DNA of 64,000 nt from Dromaius novaehollandiae (Eukaryota > Chordata > Aves > Casuariiformes > Dromaiidae). Both the position numbers and the translations under genes were made by a program. Location of the stretch: contig NC_088117.1 in NCBI RefSeq assembly GCF_036370855.1, positions 7,006,001 to 7,070,000 of the forward strand, written 5' to 3'. The notes under the pieces were generated by a model. The model was not told the origin of the DNA. It saw nothing but the letters and a program-made list of their open reading frames with translations, and searched no databases. Below, in pieces: positions 12,901-21,297 of this stretch. Numbering within the stretch: the first letter of the stretch is position 1; every line of letters begins with the position of its first letter.

Positions 12901-15900
12901 AGCCTCTACCTAAAGGAGCCTTCTCCAAGAGATTTTTCAATTGCTTTCTCCTCTAAAGTTTCCTCAAACAATAGAATTCGATTTAAACAATTTAAAACTC
13001 TTTACAGACTATTTGTTCTGTAATACAGCTATAACCCAAACAAATAATTATTCAGCAGTGAGAAACAACTGGTTTATTACTTAAATGGTTATTTCAATTG
13101 AATGCCACCAATGCAGGTGGTACGTAAGAAGTGTCTAATATTTTCATCTATATTCCAGTATGCTCCAAACCTAATCTTATCTACAGAACTATGTCATAAT
13201 GGATAGGATACTAGACCTTTACAACAAAAGCATTCCAAACACTTGTGAACAAATATAAATATAAAACAGATATAAAAGTGAAAGGTATCATAGAGCAGTC
13301 AATGAATTCAAAGTCAAATCCTCTACCAGTCTAAATGAAGATAAGCTTGATGCTTCTTTGAAATAAAAGGAATCAATTTCAGACTTGCAAATCAAGTTGT
13401 TTTTCTAGTGATTACATGCAATTTTGCACAGAGGGTGTCAGTTTCCATTCCACAGCTTAAGAGCAGCAGTTTACTAGTCTCAGCAACAACAATTTGTCTC
13501 CATTTTTGAAAGTAATACTTGAAAAAAGGAAGTTCAAACACAGGTGGCCAGCTGATCGCACCTTCAACAGATCTATACTTATAGAGACAAACAGAACCTG
13601 ACCTAGAAAGTCAGCACTTTAGCCAGCACGCTAGATTTTTGCCATGATTCTGCCACGGAATGTCATATTAGAAGTCTACTCACATTTTCATAGTCCTTCA
13701 TGGTCCGAGCTCTGGTTGGTGAGACTGTATCTTCTGCCGCATCTGGTAACACTAGGCATTTGAGAAGACAGAATAGATTCAGACAGAGGAATCTAAGCTA
13801 GGCTTCAACTTGGAAGCAGCAAAGGCTTATTGTAATCTAAACACAATAAAAATACAACACCTTTGGGGAAAGGAGGCAGGAATTTTTTGCCCTTTCTTTA
13901 CTTTGTGTGTTAGCAGTACTACATAGTGTCTAGATTTCTCTCTGATCACAATAACCTGGCTATCAAATAAACACCCAAATTCCAACATCATCCTTTTAAC
14001 CCAAGAGACACACTGAAATTAAGCCATACAAGGTTCAGTTTAGAAACAAGTCAACAGAGCAACTCCAAGGGACTCCCATTTTAGAATGAAGTCTCAATAA
14101 ACTATTAGAAAGTAGTTCAAATCATTCAGTATCTTAGTGGCCACAGGACAGGCCTCCACCTTAGAGTCAGGGAAACCATAGACAAAGGAAGTTACCAGTA
14201 TCTACGTTCATAGAATGTAATCCCTTCTCAATATATACGTACTAAAACTTCTGTTTGCATACATATTCTGCAACAGCTACATTTAATAATACATAACTAT
14301 TCCCATTCAAAATTTCCGTGAGAGTAAGCTTAAAATAACTAGGTTGCATGAACACGTTGTATTCACATTTTAAAATACAAAGAAGGTGAGGTCTCAGACT
14401 GACCCTCATTCTAATGAAAAGAAAATATTTTCTTTAAATTACATTCAAAATTGTTATGTGACAATGCAAATTAGTCTTTAAAATATGCCAAAGAATGTCA
14501 TCAGATGGTTTCTAAATCTTTAAGTTCTAATGAATCTCACAGGACAGCATTCCTTGAGCACATGCAGAATATAGTCACACTATGTTGCAGCCTGGGTATG
14601 TTTCTTTTATTTAGTTGCTTTCATGAACAAATGGGTCTTCCTGAGAAACATATCCAAGTCGCCCCCTAGTCTGTACTACCTACTTCTTCTAGACAAAGAA
14701 GTCTGCAAAGTTATTTGCTGAATAAATGCATAAATAAAAAGAAATCAAAGACATACACCTCACAAATTCACATAACAGAACACAGTGCAGTTAAACAGAC
14801 TAATAGTAGCTTTCGGAATAATACCATTCAACCATTTTACTTTAAAATAACTGCTTCAAGTTATTTTTTCCCAGCCCTGAAGTAAGATGAACATAATTAT
14901 ATGGTCGGCATATAGAAAAACAAACTGAATTACAGTCCCAATTTAACAAGGATCAGTAAATTAGATAGGGAGGCTTCTTGTTGAAAGAATAAGCAAAAAG
15001 CTAGGGTAATGGGCACTAGCTTAGCCATTTGGACAGAAAGTAAGCAACTCCATCCCAGCTGAATTGAAACTGGAATGCCTAATGACACATGGCATGCAGC
15101 TTCCCTAGGATTAGGCAGTATATGAAAAAAGCAATATTGCCTTACTGGACATTTTAAGTATTGTACCAACACAAGCCACAAAACTGCTGATCATCTTACA
15201 AGATTCACAGACTTAATGACCACAGACAACATGCTGTACAACAGCAATTGCAGCAGCTGCTGGCATTTCATAATCTTAAAAAAAAAAAAAAAAAAAAAAA
15301 CCAAAAAAACACAACTTACAGAAAGCTGCCTCACTTAAGAGATACTTTCCACCCTTTTTTAAAGCAAGATTTATTAGAACAATTACAGATCTGAACCTCC
15401 TGTTCAGAGCATCAGCATTTTATTAATCCATGACATTTTTCCCCCAGATGGGACAGTGCGTTTGATTCTTTTCACTTGCAGAGCGTTTCACTTTGAAGAC
15501 CACAGCTGCAACATTCGGGGGTTCACAAAACAACGAGCAACTCAGAGAAGGCAAGTTGCGGGAAGGCGCTTTTTCTAGAAACACGGCAGGAGCCTTGCGC
15601 TGCAATGAAGTTGCTGGCCAAGGTCTTCGTGCCCCCGAGCACGACAGCCCCCGGCCCCGCGCCCCGCCTGAAGGCGCTCGCCCTCCGGCCTTACCTTCGC
15701 CGCCGGCCGGGCCAGGCTGGGGGTCACCTCGGGAGACGTCTGGCAGCTGGGAGACGCTGACGCTGGGGAAGGGGAGGGCATCACTGAGGAGCGGGAAGCC
15801 GAGGAGAGCGGCCGCCGCCGCGGTCTCAGCAGGGGAGCGGCGGGCTGGCGCCTCACCTCAGCGCCCGCGGCGACCCCCCGGCCGCCATCCCCGCCGCGCC

Positions 15901-15973
15901 CTCGGGCCCTGCCCGCCTACCTGCCCTCCAGCGCCACGGGCAGCGTGGGGTCCTCCCCCGGCAGCGAGTCCAT
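1069..15973 (-). CDS. CDK5RAP2: CDK5RAP2, 5' part of gene (coding exons 1-8), continues off the left edge
   Basis: This is the N-terminal part of CDK5 regulatory subunit-associated protein 2 (CEP215), a pericentriolar scaffold that binds and activates the gamma-tubulin ring complex and supports centrosome maturation and cohesion. Eight exons join to 816 nt, exactly 272 codons with no stop: 15695-15762 and 15921-15973 at the start, then 13684-13751, 8948-9058, 7286-7362, 5625-5748, 3334-3485 and 1069-1231. Residues 49-56 read TVSPTRAR and residues 58-98 form the CM1 (gamma-TuNA) motif, including KKENFNLKLRIYFLEER. Phe73 corresponds to the human Phe75 known to be needed for gamma-tubulin complex binding. 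Residues 100-272 are Glu/Lys/Leu-rich coiled coil closely matching the human protein from memory. The human protein has about 1,890 residues, so most of the gene lies to the left. The start was chosen for its CpG-island context and fit to the family N terminus. Confidence 0.95.
1232..3333 (-). other. CDK5RAP2: CDK5RAP2 intron 7
   Basis: This is a 2.1-kb GT-AG intron with no coding potential that I can support. It contains a 30-bp perfect tandem duplication at 2852-2911. Confidence 0.85.
2852..2911. repeat. 30-bp perfect tandem duplication
   Basis: Positions 2852-2881 and 2882-2911 are identical 30-mers beginning AGCCTAAACT and ending CCTTCTCT. Confidence 0.95.
3334..3485 (-). CDS. CDK5RAP2: CDK5RAP2 exon 7
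   Basis: This 152-nt exon encodes residues 168-217, beginning NLKAAQEEAEKAIAVTTKEQ and ending near ITGAEKD, plus two bases of Arg218. The acceptor is GCTTACAG and the donor GACAG|GTGAGA. It aligns with the human coiled-coil segment starting around TAAQAELEKAF, but it is the most divergent of the coiled-coil exons here. Confidence 0.92.
3486..5624 (-). other. CDK5RAP2: CDK5RAP2 intron 6 (GC-AG)
   Basis: This is a 2.1-kb intron bounded by a GC donor and an AG acceptor preceded by the tract TTTTGCTTACAG. The long open frames inside it have no family resemblance and appear to be chance. Confidence 0.85.
5623..5624 (-). other. CDK5RAP2: GC-type 5' splice site of CDK5RAP2 intron 6
   Basis: The exon-intron junction reads GAG|GCAAGT, which matches the consensus of functional GC-AG introns (strong pairing to U1 at all positions except the C). 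The matching acceptor at 3487-3486 is a normal AG. Frame continuity into exon 7 leaves no in-frame alternative at this junction. Confidence 0.85.
5625..5748 (-). CDS. CDK5RAP2: CDK5RAP2 exon 6, followed by a GC donor
   Basis: This 124-nt exon finishes Ser126 and encodes residues 127-167, including KAVESLAQGGDAEIQRVKEE and a further coiled-coil stretch ending KLLEE. The acceptor reads TCTTTTAG. The frame requires the exon to end at GAAGAG, directly before GCAAGT, so the donor is of the GC type. Using the nearby GT (5620-5619) would add four bases and break the frame into exon 7. Confidence 0.93.
5749..7285 (-). other. CDK5RAP2: CDK5RAP2 intron 5
   Basis: This is a 1.5-kb GT-AG intron, AT-rich, with an A27-T14 tract at 6936-6976. 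An open frame at 6103-6501 on the minus strand has no family resemblance and no splice support. Confidence 0.85.
6936..6976. repeat. A27-T14 homopolymer junction
   Basis: A run of about 27 A (6936-6962) is followed directly by about 14 T (6963-6976). The halves are self-complementary, so a hairpin is possible, and the site is prone to slippage. Confidence 0.9.
7286..7362 (-). CDS. CDK5RAP2: CDK5RAP2 exon 5
   Basis: This 77-nt exon encodes residues 101-125 (NIELKVEIESLKRDLQEREK followed by LLIKA) plus two bases of Ser126. The acceptor is TGTATTTTAG and the donor CCTC|GTAAGT. The heptad-like Leu/Ile spacing and charged pairs mark the beginning of the long coiled coil, and the sequence is close to human. 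Confidence 0.95.
7363..8947 (-). other. CDK5RAP2: CDK5RAP2 intron 4
   Basis: This is a 1.6-kb GT-AG intron with short homopolymer tracts, including a G-rich spot near 7513-7534. I see nothing else supportable in it. Confidence 0.85.
8948..9058 (-). CDS. CDK5RAP2: CDK5RAP2 exon 4 (core of CM1 motif)
   Basis: This 111-nt, phase 0-0 exon encodes residues 64-100, starting QITDLKKENFNLKLRIYF and continuing through LEERMQQKFDGPTEEIYKI. This is the core of the CM1 motif that contacts the gamma-tubulin ring complex, and it is the most conserved stretch of the family. The acceptor is TTTTACAG and the donor ATT|GTATGC. The last residue before the junction is Ile; I recall Thr in human, a conservative change outside the core. 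Confidence 0.97.
9059..13683 (-). other. CDK5RAP2: CDK5RAP2 intron 3
   Basis: At 4.6 kb this is the longest CDK5RAP2 intron in the window. It contains a short TA-rich microsatellite (about 9511-9545) and a run of 16 G (11221-11236). I find no coding exon or recognisable repeat. Confidence 0.85.
11221..11236. repeat. Poly(G) run, 16 G
   Basis: Sixteen uninterrupted G on the plus strand are followed by AGGTGG. In the transcribed sense this is poly-C. The plus strand could form a G-quadruplex. Confidence 0.95.
13684..13751 (-). CDS. CDK5RAP2: CDK5RAP2 exon 3 (start of CM1 motif)
   Basis: The acceptor reads ATGCCTAG and the donor AAAAT|GTGAGT. The 68-nt exon encodes VLPDAAEDTVSPTRARTMKD followed by YEN (residues 41-63). 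The segment TVSPTRAR and the following MKDYEN are near-identical to vertebrate CDK5RAP2 and lead into the CM1 motif. The phase closes to zero at the exon end. Confidence 0.95.
13752..15694 (-). other. CDK5RAP2: CDK5RAP2 intron 2
   Basis: This is a 1.9-kb GT-AG intron starting in the CpG island and becoming AT-rich. It contains a poly-A run of about 23 at 15278-15300. Confidence 0.8.
15695..15762 (-). CDS. CDK5RAP2: CDK5RAP2 exon 2
   Basis: This 68-nt exon follows a strong acceptor (pyrimidine tract ending CCCCAG) only 158 bp from exon 1 and ends at GAAG|GTAAGG. It encodes SVSVSQLPDVSRGDPQPGPAGGE in the frame set by exon 1, with one base carried over. The residues match the human sequence poorly, so identification rests on splice signals, frame continuity and position. 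It is very GC-rich because it lies inside the CpG island. Confidence 0.75.
15921..15973 (-). CDS. CDK5RAP2: CDK5RAP2 exon 1, coding part
   Basis: The ATG occupies 15973-15971. The exon encodes MDSLPGEDPTLPVALEG plus two bases of the next codon, and ends at a donor reading GCAG|GTAGGC. The human protein also begins with a short acidic stretch followed by a TVPGTL-like segment, so start and exon agree with the family. The ATG context is moderate (GTCC before ATGG), with G at +4. Confidence 0.85.
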
Positions 15974-16063
15974 GGCGGCGGCGGCGCGAGCCCCGCGGAC
16001 GGCCGCTGTCGCTGGCGGGGGCTGCGGCTCTTTTGTGCGCGGCTTTGGCGGCTCCGTTGGAAT

Positions 16064-16090
16064 TCAAACGGCCGCAACCGCTTCCGCCAT
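16064..16090 (-). other. Possible upstream ORF (8 codons) in the CDK5RAP2 5' leader
   Basis: The ATG inside the YY1-type motif (AAGATGG, with A at -3 and G at +4) opens an eight-residue frame, MAEAVAAV, ending in TGA at 16066-16064, 90 nt before the CDK5RAP2 ATG. If the transcript starts upstream of 16,090, this would be a minimal uORF in good initiation context. The transcription start is not known from sequence. Confidence 0.4.
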
Positions 16091-16418
16091 CTTTACGTCG
16101 ACGGAGATGAAGCCGCTGAAGCCACCGCGGCGGAGCGCGCAGCGCGGGCACAATGGAACCTGAGGCGGCGCCGCCATGTTTGCTACGGGCACCGGCCGAG
16201 GCCGCGCGGGCAGGCGCCATGCTGGCTGAGGGCAAAGCGGGGCAGAGGACCGTGGCAACTGCCAGCGAGGCAAAGAGGGAGAAAAACGGTCGGGCGCCAT
16301 CTTGAGTGAGGGAAGCAGCAGCGCCGTCGCGGGCCGCCATCTTTTTCAAAGCAAGACAGGGAGGAGACGGGCAGCTGCCATCTTTGCTGAGGGCAGCCCG
16401 GGCGCGCCCCTGGGGCCG
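16084..16418 (-). repeat. Degenerate ~40-bp tandem array of YY1-type motifs
   Basis: CCAT cores of GCCATCTT or GCCATGTT type, all in one orientation, sit at 16087, 16174, 16217, 16297, 16337 and 16378, with a decayed CCAG copy at 16262. The spacings are 87, 43, 45, 35, 40 and 41. Flanks also repeat: TTTGCTACGGGCA, CTGGCTGAGGGCA and TTTGCTGAGGGCA follow three of the cores, and GAGTGAGGGAAGC follows another. On the minus strand, sense for CDK5RAP2, these read AAGATGGC, the YY1 recognition sequence. The array is best explained as an old tandem duplication kept or sharpened for YY1 binding, though protein binding is inferred. Confidence 0.7.
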
Positions 16419-17460
16419 GGCGGAGGGCGCTGAGGGTGCGGAGAGAGGGGCGGCGTTCCCAGCGGGGTTGAGCGGCTCTCGCGGTGCATGAAGACCCTGA
16501 GTGTCCGTTGTGCACTGCCTGGGCAGCGCCTGAGGTTTTCACGAAGGCTCTCAGAGCTGCGCACAGGGCAGCAGCGTTGGCGCGTCCCCCTGCTGCTCCC
16601 CTTCCCTCCGCGTCAGGAGGCGGCTGCCCGGCGCGGTGGGGTCAGCAGCGCTGCCAGCCTCCCTGCCGCGGGCGTCACGAGGCCTCGACCCTGCCAGCAC
16701 GACCCCGGCTTGGGCAAGCGCCTCCCGCCCCAGAGCACTGCGGCCCTCGCGTCGCCCCCGGCTCTGAGGGGGGGACTGAGCTCGAGGGGACGAGGGACAG
16801 AGCTGCCTGGGGGCAGTGGCCTGGGTGACAGTGAGGGAAACTGGCCTCCCCACCTTCCCCTGGAGCGGTTCTAGGCCCTGTTCCCAAACCGAGGAGTTTG
16901 GGAAGAGGCTTTTGTCGGGCTCTGGTGGGCCCCAGGCTCCTGCCAGGCCAGGCGGAGCCACTCGAGCTAATTGTTTCCATGTCCTCGACTGGGGCCCAGC
17001 CAACGTCAGCCCCTGGGAAGCACGGGCAGAGGGAAGGAAGGGGGGAACGAGCAAAGGGGTGGAAGGAAGGGGACTGGGGCTCGTCCAAGGGGTGCGGGGG
17101 GTGGCAAGCCAGCACCAAGGCAGGAGCAGGACAGATCCCTTCCCCAGGAGCCCACTCACATCGGAGTGCAGAGCGCTGATGCAGGATCGGACCCCGTTGT
17201 GTCCCCTAGGGAGAGAAGAACAAAACCCACCGTCAGTCTGTGAGAGATCCCCCACCACAGCATGGTGCTCAGGATCCCTCGCTGCAGGGACTCCGGGACA
17301 CGGTCTGTCCCAGCCAGGGGATGCAGCTCCTGCGCCCTAACTCTGCACATCCAAGGTGCGTGTATGGAAATCCAACCCCAGGCGGTGCGCGCTGCGGGCT
17401 CCTCTGGGCCTGCAGTGGTCTCGCTGACAAGTGAGGGATGATAGATAAGGTGGGGAGAGG
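16419..17460. other. GC-rich intergenic flank of the CpG island
   Basis: This is GC-rich, Gly/Pro/Arg-biased sequence whose long open frames on both strands arise from stop-codon scarcity. None shows a recognisable domain, and no gene is supported. A divergent non-coding transcript is possible but unproven. Confidence 0.6.
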
Positions 17461-19700
17461 CAAATGGACACCACTAGCTGCTATTTAATGCAAGAGAGGT
17501 GTACAAGTCAGTGGAAATAGCAAAGATGGCCAAGATACACATCAAAAGTAGAATAGAAAACCAATCATTATTGCAACATAGCTGCAAGTGGAGTAAGATA
17601 GTGCTTGTCAGAGGTGAAAATATAGACGTAAGAAAGCATCTCAGTTAAAAGAAGTGAGGTTATTTTTACTTTTTTAAAAGATAAGGCTTTATTAGAAGTG
17701 TAAGCCAATCAAGTGGATGCACTAAGAAATAAGAGAGATCAGAGAACTCATCAATACTAAATGAAGTCACATTTCTAAAGAGTGGAAAGAAAGAGGTAAA
17801 GCAAATATTGGGAGATATGTATGAAAAAACAAAGAAAGGTGCCAAGAGATTAACAGAAGCACTACTGATTAGTAAAATAAATGCTGTAAAGCAGTAATCC
17901 GGATTTCATTAATATTAAAGGCTAAGAAAAAATGCTTTAGTTTCAAATTCTATTCACTATTATTTTTAACTGGCAAGGGTAAAAATCAAAGCAACCAACT
18001 GTTGGCATAATTTGTCAAGTATTGAAGCAGTTTGATCAGTAAAAATAGAAATATGCCACAACTGTTGCAACACTCCCACTTTTTTCAAAAGAAAATGCAA
18101 TTATTTTCCCATGTTGACATTTGAACATTTCAGAACACTGACATTCAAAAATGCTAGATTAAATACTGCCATCATTTCTCCAATTTTTTCATGTGCCCTA
18201 ATGCATATTACTATCTCTGACCTTTCATTTAGTGGAGAGTACTTTCTGTCAGTCACTAGCATATGGCAACATGCCCCTAATGTGGTATGAGCTGTAACTG
18301 CACAGAACAAGTAGGTGGAGCACCAAACCCAGGGTTTGCTTTGCTTTTCAAAATGTGGTACACATCCCCATCTTTTTAATTCATTATTTGAAACTCTGTG
18401 CAGGATCGAAATACTCTTCTGCAGTATTTACAACCCAAACGCCGGGGCATTGTGCCTGGTAGTTGTGGGTCAGAGAATACAGCCAATATTCAGCAAAAAG
18501 GAAATGTATTCTTCTGCTTCTGCCAGGCCAGCCGAATACAGAGCAGGAAAATCCACACTACTACTACCACCTCCCACCACTCTGAGCATTAATAATAGGT
18601 AAGTACGTGCTTTCAGTTTCTTATTCTCAGGGTTACCGGTAACATAAAGAAGCTTCATTTCAGAGGGAGACAATTGCCTGGCTCACACATGCAGGATTGA
18701 CCAGGTGTTTAAGCGTTAGATCCAGTTTCCCTTTCAGGACTGAGTGTGTCAGATTTCATTCACAGTCGTTGTCTGGGATATCTCAAGGGAGTTCTTACCT
18801 CGCCAAGAAATAGGCCACTGATAAGGGCTGGCCTGTGACCATGGACCGAGGTAATTTTACAGCTTTGTTATTCCAAATTGTCATATTGTCCTGTTAACTC
18901 CATTCTCTCCACGTACCTGCAACATGGCTCTAATCTTTATTCAAAAGAGATGAAGGTTGGAGACCTATAAAATGCCACAGATTGGTGGCAGCAGGCATTA
19001 GGCTGTGGTTTGCAACCACTAGATACGTACGGTCACTGTGGGCTTCCCGGCCCTACTTCTGTCTCTCAATTAGATGTGTGCAAGTGCAGAATGGAGCAGC
19101 TGGTAGTGCCCCAAACTGAAAGGAAATGCCAGGCACTACTTAGTACAGCTAAGCTCTTCATCTCTTCTCCTGTCTAGTTGGACATGCCTGATGCTTTGCA
19201 TCTGGGGCCTCACCATAAGAGATGCTCAGTCCCTTCAACTTCCCTATGGCCTTTGACAGACATTTGTCACCTCGTGTGACTGAGTCCCTTTCTGCAGCGG
19301 CCTCACCTTCTGCCGAGCTGAAATTAAGTTTCCAAAATCAGGTCTGCCATATGGCGCCAGGGTCTGATCAGCCAGTCTGAGACGGAAGCTTGTGACTTCA
19401 CATGTTTACAAAGGAGACCTTAAAATGAGTTACAGTCCACTTAGTGAAAGGAGGATACCAGTTCATTATTGGTTAATGTTACTGTAAGGTATTACATATT
19501 TGATGCATGCCATTAAATCAGCATCAGGCAACCATAAGTACACGGCAAATTATCTACTATATGCTATGGGCCGGCCCAGCATCTCCATGTCTCTGCAGAG
19601 CCACGCAGCATGTCCCAATGTGTTACCTAAAGGAAAGCAGCCGGACCCTCACCGTGGAGTTCATCGCTTTGTGAAATGGCTGTCTGGTGGACCAAAGGCT
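17461..19700. other. AT-rich intergenic sequence
   Basis: Composition drops abruptly to AT-rich beyond 17,460. I see no exon-like segment, RNA gene or recognisable transposon here. Confidence 0.6.
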
Positions 19701-19708
19701 ATACGTGT

Positions 19709-19791
<83 letters not shown>

Positions 19792-19865
19792 TGTGTTTGT
19801 GTGTGTATATACATATATAAACCACACATATATGGGTAAACTACACATACATATACACACATATG
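19701..19865. repeat. Compound TA/CA microsatellite
   Basis: About 25 TA units (19712-19761) run into about 14 CA units (19761-19789), followed by an imperfect alternating purine-pyrimidine stretch to about 19,865 (TGTGTGTATATACATATATA and ACATATATGG-like pieces). The whole tract can adopt Z-DNA or cruciform structures and should be highly polymorphic. Confidence 0.95.
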
Positions 19866-21264
19866 ATTGAAAACTTCCATGTCCTACCACACAGGCCAGT
19901 GTTTTAAAACCTGCAGCAGCACCATGGAGCTGTGAAGGGCCGGAAGGGTAGGGAAACATACTGTTTTGAAGCAGTTAACAACTTGCCTTCTGATAATCAG
20001 ATTAGTGTTGTTTAACCTTATCTTAATTAGTAATATATTTGGGAAGATTATGCTAAATCCATGTACCAGCAAGCCATATTGGAATGGCTCTTTACAAGGC
20101 AGTCTGAGATCCTTACCACATCAGGGACAAAATACTAGAGGGGGCCTAGGAAAGAAATACCTGTGGTGTGTGCAGTGGTATGGACGAGCTGACCGCAAGC
20201 TCCCAGGGAGGGGGATGGAAGTCTGCTGCCTGCTCCCCTGGGGCTGGAGCGTGATGGTGGCACTGGGAAGACGGCGCTCAGTCTGCTGAGCCTAGGTCCT
20301 CCTTGCCGTCCTGTTTCCTGTTCTCTAGTCCCTACACTGGGGACCTGATTCAGCAACCGCCTGCTCCTGTTACGCTTCAGAGCAAAATTCCTCCTAACTG
20401 AAGTGATATATTATCAAACTGCTCTGCTAATGCAAATCAGGTCTCAAAAAGCCCCTGGAATTTCACTTGTGTGGCCCTTGCTTTTGCAAAATGCTTAGTT
20501 TTAGCACCTGCTTTATTTATGCTGACTTACCTCTAAGTGCTTTGCTTAATAGGAGCCAAAAGAGTTACACATAACATTCAGCAGGAAAGACAAACCTTAG
20601 TGCTTGGAATTTCCTTCTGCACCAAGAATTCAAATCGATTTCTTAACCCCGACGAGTGAAAAAGAAATGCAAGTTTTTCAGAAGCCCTTTTGCAGATGTT
20701 ACCAGAACTTTCAAAATGACTGATGCCACAGATATGGATTTCAGAGTATCCGATGAACATAAATTTCCTTTGAAAGACCAGTTGTGGTCGTGAACAAAAA
20801 TACAATACAATATTCCTTTCCACTTTCTAGCTTTGCTCTGTAGGTTTTGTTTTTAATGATTGCATACATCTCTGACAAAATATGTCTATGTGAATATTAC
20901 ACACAATAATGGGAAAATACCCAGTGACTGTCTTAGCTACCAAACATACTAATAAAACTAGCTGAAAGCTGGAATGGTTAATAAGCAGACACAAGAGATC
21001 ATAGGGCTCATTTCTGAGATGGATTATCTGACACAGAATGTCAGCTGTACTAATGAATATCTGATGTTAAAAAACATTTTTAGGCCATGGTTCTCATCTC
21101 ACGTACATAGGTATAATGAGGGGATAATTCTCTTGGAACAAATGTCATTACTGCGATGCGATCAGATTCAATGCATTAGGTCTCAATCCAGCTCTGATCA
21201 CTATCAATGCAAAGACTTCTACTGAACTTTAATGAACAAAAAACAAACACAAAAATCCATGTGG
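19866..21264. other. Intergenic sequence downstream of MEGF9
   Basis: No coding exon is supported. A lone TTTATT (AATAAA on the minus strand) at 20512-20517 could serve as a still more distal MEGF9 polyadenylation signal. Confidence 0.5.
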
Positions 21265-21285
21265 CATAGATACAAATTATATACA

Positions 21286-21297
21286 TTTATTTTTATT
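21286..21297 (-). terminator. MEGF9: Twin AATAAA polyadenylation signals, likely distal end of MEGF9
   Basis: Read on the minus strand, two abutting AATAAA hexamers lie here in AT-rich sequence, which would place cleavage near 21,260-21,275. This gives a 3' UTR of about 4.7 kb, consistent with the several-kilobase 3' UTR of human MEGF9 (from memory). Earlier AATAAA copies at 23889-23894 and 25140-25145 could produce shorter transcripts. Confidence 0.55.

Larger units (their letters stand above)
15600..16790. promoter_or_regulatory. CDK5RAP2: CpG-island promoter of CDK5RAP2
   Basis: GC content and CpG density rise sharply from about 15,600 and stay high to roughly 16,790, covering exons 1 and 2, the ATG at 15973 and upstream sequence. 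I see no TATA box at a useful distance. A sense-strand AAGATGGCGGAAG at 16094-16082 fuses a YY1 core to an ETS core, a combination common just downstream of CpG-promoter start sites. Transcription therefore probably begins around 16,100-16,150 (inferred). The island extends further upstream than one promoter needs and could fire in both directions, but no divergent gene is recognisable. Confidence 0.8.

Noticed and set aside
15493..16110. 205-residue plus-strand open frame across the CDK5RAP2 first exons
   Set aside because: It is antisense to two real exons and low in complexity (Arg/Pro/Ala), as expected from CpG-island composition.
16551..17258. 235-residue open frame on the minus strand upstream of CDK5RAP2
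   Set aside because: It lies in GC-rich CpG-island flank where stops are scarce, overlaps equally long frames on the other strand, and shows no domain or conserved pattern.
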